A stretch of 64,000 nt of DNA from Pseudomonadales bacterium. Lineage in GTDB: Bacteria > Pseudomonadota > Gammaproteobacteria > Pseudomonadales > Halieaceae. The notes under the pieces were generated by a model, which had not been told where the DNA came from, searched no databases, and saw nothing but the letters and a program-made list of their open reading frames with translations. The translations under genes were made by a program, and so were the position numbers. Of the stretch, positions 61,101-64,000 are shown one piece after another; position 1 is the first letter of the stretch; the number at the start of each line of letters is the position of its first letter. Where the stretch lies: contig JACKNV010000010.1 of NCBI GenBank assembly GCA_024234735.1, positions 44,823 through 108,822 on the forward strand, read 5' to 3'.

Positions 61101-61972
61101 ACTACCAGGCCACTGTCGCGGGCAACCTGAACCGACTGGAGACGCGCGAGGCCACCCTGCAGGATCTCGATCTCTCGGTTTCGCTGAACCAGGGCCGCCT
61201 GGCAGGCACGCTGCAGGTTGGGCAGTACAACCAGGGCAACGCCCAGATCGAACTGGACCTGAACGCGGCCGTTGCGCCCGCGGCGGTCACCCTGAAAGGC
61301 ACCTTCGCCAATGTACGCAGCCAACAGCGGCCGAAAAGCTTCAGCCGCAGCGGTCATTTCAACCTGAGCACCCAGGGCAACAGCCAGGCGGAGCTGGCCG
61401 CCAACCTGGACGGTTTCATTTACCTTGAGCTGGGCGCGGGAGAGCTGGATTACCGCGACGTCAAGCTGCTCACGGCCGATGTGGCAACGGAAGCGTTCCG
61501 CGCGCTGATTCCCGGCCTGGAGAGCAAACAACCACGCCTGGAGTGCGGCGCCACCCTGGGCCTGTTCAACGCGGGCCAGGGCATTACCCCCTACGGCTAC
61601 GCGGCACGCACCCGCGAGGCCAATCTGGTCGGCCGGGCAAAAGTGGACCTGGCCAGGGAAACCATGGAAATGGAATTCAGCTCCAGTAACAGGAAAGGCA
61701 TCGGCATATCGGTCAGCAGCGTGTTTTCCAATACCGTCGAGATCCAGGGGCCGCTCTCCGATCCCAAGGTCGTTCCCAACACCGCGGGACTGCTGTGGCG
61801 CGGCTGGGCGGCGATGATGACCGGGGGACTGTCGGTGATTGGCGAAAGCATGTTCAAGCGCGTGCTGGCCAGCGACAACCCCTGCGAGTCCGTCATCGAT
61901 CACATCCACAAGGACTTCTGCCCGAAAAATCCGGCCGCGGCCGCGTCACCCATGGTTTGTCCGGCCTCCTAG
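58187..61972 (+). CDS. AsmA-like protein, 1261 residues
   Basis: A very long protein with one N-terminal anchor (RLFLSVTLIALLTLAAILW) and then about 1230 residues of beta-rich repeats typical of the AsmA/YhdP/TamB-like group. The C-terminal part contains the AsmA_2-like LDLSVSLNQGRLAGTLQVGQYNQGNAQIELDL and AREANLVGRAKVDLARETMEMEFSS pattern. Members are thought to form a groove that moves phospholipid across the periplasm. It has two Cys late in the chain (NPCESV, DFCPKNP). A second AsmA-superfamily gene (DUF748) is at 29164. A strong hairpin immediately follows the stop. Confidence 0.82.
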   Translation: MKRLFLSVTLIALLTLAAILWAPRIVERVLDAELAPLLTREIGITTSLGPLTADLRTMTARSPRLVMGDPQHPAVLATDVEVRVDWRALLHSELRLLQASASKLVVAPSRWPGNDDPWPSNYDFLEPILPTRMTVSSGLYIGPAGEQVATRHLLWLRADGGASLRWQQDYNDRTLAFSAQLTSLQDLLQLARMQLQLQARTSGDDGEAVRAGIELQPGKTSGYQLLATLDGAGMEASVTAGSKTSWTFPAHSSTRMKRLDIGSLHQLVTAFSRPGTAAAPAADPLAATLPRLQLPKHRGSVAIDTIAWQDEVVTGNSLQFSTGEQGLDIPAFAGSGPGGKLQGSAAVASSADGWQVSLLAEITASGIDQKLVSSYLGNDWIWNSGNARLQGSGDTWEALLNSLRGQVDLAGVHRGSTDTPVTLQAELDNKPDSLAINNLDVRVAGGSLKGQIELSSLQRRKLSGRLNASSLQLGFLADPERQDTLPGLPLPTFINALPGIDLDWDVRIDGLDYENIHLARADARLQRTADRGELSVDIEGKHRGKIALQLSSLAAPGDETDVRLRIDLADVSMGQLIGGQAGALDIRTSGSLVTTARGEDVEGVLSAMRGQADLVAQLGSTGSATATDPAANRFTVQGNARLVLAQHRIVGLDISGLLLEAARQNLGGELSMVSGRNPWLIARLTSDKLDVDHLLELFGERGDSGDHSDGNALQTLRDSADTQIFLQAKSVTIRDLTLPRVVIDLASNGGRLSLRQLDLDTGTGTLKGSGQLGWQGNTATMAVDLALDSVSLDPLLGENRNLAPVPVSGTVKFSSSGGTTGALLANLSGEVHIRDDLPGDGAGADSSRRELQMTARRTDSGMEAVVERLLWQKTDVAGKLVYTDGTPSAVSIELSGGTLSLLPWEAAETTTGGEDQQDSGALAAVTKGARTGIDFVGALILSPLSWMKEQDAAAPGQRLFSSRPLPFDTLADYQATVAGNLNRLETREATLQDLDLSVSLNQGRLAGTLQVGQYNQGNAQIELDLNAAVAPAAVTLKGTFANVRSQQRPKSFSRSGHFNLSTQGNSQAELAANLDGFIYLELGAGELDYRDVKLLTADVATEAFRALIPGLESKQPRLECGATLGLFNAGQGITPYGYAARTREANLVGRAKVDLARETMEMEFSSSNRKGIGISVSSVFSNTVEIQGPLSDPKVVPNTAGLLWRGWAAMMTGGLSVIGESMFKRVLASDNPCESVIDHIHKDFCPKNPAAAASPMVCPAS

Positions 61973-62006
61973 GGCCTGTTCGCGCCAACCGGGTTGGCCC
62001 AGGCCC
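61972..62006 (+). terminator. Hairpin after the AsmA-like gene
   Basis: GGGCCTG / CAGGCCC form a 7-bp outer stem and GCCAA / TTGGC a 5-bp inner stem with loop CCGGG. It starts on the last base of the stop codon. A 5-nt/1-nt internal loop lies between the stems. There is no T-run, so it may be an mRNA-stabilising or Rho-linked structure. Confidence 0.4.
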
Positions 62007-62087
62007 CCGCAAGCCCGACCGGTCGTGCACTGGCCGACGGATTGCATTAACATGACGGCGCGCTCATGAACACGGAAGTCGCCCCCC

Positions 62088-63611
62088 TTGGATGCAAGCA
62101 ACGAAACCAGCACTGACCGCGACAGCCTGCCGGACGGCAGCCTGCTCGCAGCGATAGACCTGGGCAGCAATTCCTTTCACCTGATCATCGCCAAGACCGA
62201 GCACGGCGAAATGCGCCCGGTGGAAGTGCTGGCGGAAAAAGTACAGCTGGGGGCGGGGCTGGAAGACGGGATACTGTCCCCGGAGGCAATCGAGCGCGGC
62301 CTGGACTGCCTGGCCCGCTTCGCGCAGTTACTCGGCAGCGTCGCCCCGGAGCGCGTGCGCGCCGTGGGCACCAATGCCCTGCGGGTGGCCGACAACAGGC
62401 AGGCATTCACGGTCCCCGCACGGCGCATACTGGGGACGCGGATCGACGTGATTTACGGGCGCGAGGAGGCGCGACTGGTCTACCTGGGGGTTGCCCATAC
62501 CCTGGCCGACGATGTCAAATCCCGGCTGGTCATCGATATCGGCGGTGGCAGTACCGAGTTGATCATCGGCCAGCGCTTCGAACCCCAGCGCCTGGAAAGC
62601 CTGCAGATGGGCTGTGTATCCTATGCCCAGTCCTGTTTTCCCGGCGGCCGGATCACGCGCAAGAACTATCGCCGCGCCTATGACAGTGCCCACAAGGCGC
62701 TGGCACCGATACGCCACCAGTACCACGCCCGCCACTGGGAGGATTGCGTGGGTTCATCGGGCACCCTGCGCGCTATCGACTCCCTGCTTACCCTGCACCG
62801 CTGGAGCGATATCGGCATTGACCGCGCCGGGCTGCGCAAACTGGAGAAAAAACTGCTGGCCTTCAAAACCATGGACGATATTGTCCTGGAGGGTCTCGCC
62901 GCCCAGCGGCGCAATGTCATCCTGCCCGGCGTGGCCATCATCAGCGCCTTGTTCGATGCGCTGGATATTCAGCATATGCGGGTGTCCAGCGGCGCCCTCC
63001 GGGAGGGCGTGATCTACGACCTCATGGGCCGACTGACACACGAGGACGTCCGCGAACGTTCGGTCAATGCCCTGATGCAGCGCTACTCCGCCGACACCGA
63101 GACCGCGGGCATCGTCGAACGCCGCGCCCGGGTAATCTTCACCGCCACCCGCCAGGACTGGCAACTCGCCACCGCGGACTGGGAACTGCTGCGCTGGGCG
63201 GCCTGCACCCACGAAATCGGCATGGCTATCGCCCACAAACACTTCAACCGCCACTCTGCCTACGTCCTGCGCAACGCCGACCTGCCGGGATTTTCCCAGG
63301 AGGAGCAGGAACAACTGGCGGTACTGGCGCTGTGCCAGCGCGGCAAGGTCATGGAAGAAGCCTATACCGACATTCCCAAAGCGGAAATACCGCGGGTGCA
63401 ACGCCTGGTCTGTATCATGCGCCTGGCGATCTGCTTCAAGCACGTGGAAAAGCTGGAACGCCTGCCTGACTTCACCCTCAATGCCGGGCCCGACAGCCTG
63501 GCGTTCTCCTTCCCCGAGGGCTGGCTGGACCAGCACCCGCTCACCGCCTGGGAACTATCCCAGGAAAAGGCGGTGATGGCGAAAATGGGACTGAAACTGG
63601 CTATCAGCTAG
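62088..63611 (+). CDS. Ppx/GppA family phosphatase
   Basis: A 507-residue protein of the ASKHA superfamily that degrades polyphosphate and/or pppGpp. The phosphate-1 loop is AIDLGSNSFHLIIA, phosphate-2 is LVIDIGGGSTELIIG and the catalytic Glu region is REEARLVYLGV. The C-terminal HD-like domain has CTHEIGMAIAHKHFNRHSAYVL. TTG 62088, with GGAAG upstream, is the only practical start, since a stop precedes it in frame at 62067. Ppx versus GppA cannot be separated by eye; ppk is not in the window. Confidence 0.9.
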   Translation: MDASNETSTDRDSLPDGSLLAAIDLGSNSFHLIIAKTEHGEMRPVEVLAEKVQLGAGLEDGILSPEAIERGLDCLARFAQLLGSVAPERVRAVGTNALRVADNRQAFTVPARRILGTRIDVIYGREEARLVYLGVAHTLADDVKSRLVIDIGGGSTELIIGQRFEPQRLESLQMGCVSYAQSCFPGGRITRKNYRRAYDSAHKALAPIRHQYHARHWEDCVGSSGTLRAIDSLLTLHRWSDIGIDRAGLRKLEKKLLAFKTMDDIVLEGLAAQRRNVILPGVAIISALFDALDIQHMRVSSGALREGVIYDLMGRLTHEDVRERSVNALMQRYSADTETAGIVERRARVIFTATRQDWQLATADWELLRWAACTHEIGMAIAHKHFNRHSAYVLRNADLPGFSQEEQEQLAVLALCQRGKVMEEAYTDIPKAEIPRVQRLVCIMRLAICFKHVEKLERLPDFTLNAGPDSLAFSFPEGWLDQHPLTAWELSQEKAVMAKMGLKLAIS

Positions 63612-63661
63612 GGCCCGCGCACCCGAGGTGCACAGGCCCCCGGCCAGTAGCCAGTGGCGGG

Positions 63662-64000
63662 CTACAGGTCGTAGCCGCGTTCGTCGTGCAGCACCAGGTC
63701 CAGGCCCTGGGTTTCCTGCTCGCCATCGACCCGCAGGCCCACCAGGGCGCCCACCAGTTTGAACAGCGCGAAGCTCACCAGCGCCGTGTAAACCGCCGTG
63801 GCCAGCACGCCGGTGGCCTGCACCACCAGTTGCCCGCCCACGCTGTCTATACCCTCGGAAAAGCCGTTGCCGCTGAATATGCCCAGCTGGGTGGAGCAGA
63901 AAATACCCGCCAGCAGGGTACCCAGTATGCCGCCGACACCGTGTACCGGAAATACGTCCAGACTATCGTCGATGCGCAAGGTATTGCGCAGGAAGTTGGT
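63662..64000 (-). CDS. amt: Ammonium transporter Amt, C-terminal part (5' end outside window)
   Basis: Open from the window edge to TAG at 63662; 112 residues are visible. The segment DDSLDVFPVHGVGGILGTLLAGIF is the highly conserved late Amt/MEP/Rh region, including the second pore His in FPVHGVGG. The last helix (VYTALVSFALFKLVGALVGL) and the cytoplasmic tail with RVDGEQETQGLD follow, with a GYDL end. It conducts ammonium into the cell, usually under nitrogen control with glnK. It is convergent with ppx. Confidence 0.93.
   Translation of the reverse strand, partial: TNFLRNTLRIDDSLDVFPVHGVGGILGTLLAGIFCSTQLGIFSGNGFSEGIDSVGGQLVVQATGVLATAVYTALVSFALFKLVGALVGLRVDGEQETQGLDLVLHDERGYDL

Noticed and set aside
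62066..62116. A 16-codon ORF overlapping the start of the Ppx/GppA gene, as a leader peptide.
   Set aside because: No ribosome-binding site of note, no biased residue run and no attenuator-like alternating hairpins.
63612..63661. A terminator in the ppx/amt convergent gap.
   Set aside because: Partial complementarity around ccagtagccagtgg does not give a clean stem and no T-run is present.

Overview
The window is high-GC bacterial chromosome with short intergenic gaps, many 1-4 bp stop/start overlaps and frequent GTG/TTG starts. Gene content points to an aerobic, heterotrophic gammaproteobacterium: valS-holC-pepA linkage, RapA, BolA, TrhO, SprT, Ppx/GppA and an IscR-SUF operon, combined with wax-ester synthase, many acyl-CoA enzymes and a steroid-type flavin monooxygenase. 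Marine Halieaceae (OM60/NOR5) would fit, but that placement is an inference from gene content. I saw no rRNA, tRNA, CRISPR, IS element or prophage.

Layout. 1-1913 (minus): start-truncated HsaA-like flavin monooxygenase behind a MerR-style promoter, and an SDR whose 3' end lies in an 11-bp minisatellite. 1953-12034: secreted trypsin-like protease, trhO-bolA, an RDD pair, pepA-holC-valS, two cold-shock-domain genes (one membrane-anchored) and a methyltransferase. 12041-18886: a TPR/TonB-C-like exported protein divergent from a wax ester synthase with a histone-like tail, then tatD-rapA. 18956-26747 (minus): a glycine-zipper exported protein and a seven-gene acyl-CoA operon (ACAD, HSD10-like SDR, AMACR, enoyl-CoA hydratase, orphan carboxyltransferase, RhlG-like SDR, alpha/beta hydrolase). 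26879-29061: a seven-TM diguanylate cyclase overlapping an AraC regulator. 29164-38027: DUF748/AsmA-like protein, SprT, an aminoglycoside-phosphotransferase-like kinase, DUF3336 patatin with a second basic tail, acyl-CoA synthetase and TesB.

38166-45508 (plus) is the most interesting block: both halves of D-glutamate cyclase (DUF1445 and DUF4392) bracket the three 5-oxoprolinase subunits PxpABC. They are followed with almost no gaps by D-amino-acid transaminase, alanine racemase and a MATE transporter. Together these read as a route joining L-/D-alanine, D-glutamate and 5-oxoproline.

45512-46528 (minus) is a Tat-exported SDR. 46610-54612 (minus) is iscR-sufBCDS-hesB-sufT-sufE-MFS, with a near-consensus type-1 IscR site upstream of iscR and a 15-bp tandem duplication across the hesB stop/sufT start. 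54972-58117 (plus) is a retropepsin lipoprotein / inactive transglutaminase-7TM / RimK-like ATP-grasp triad, followed by a 1261-aa AsmA-like protein, a Ppx/GppA phosphatase and the C-terminal part of an ammonium transporter running off the window.
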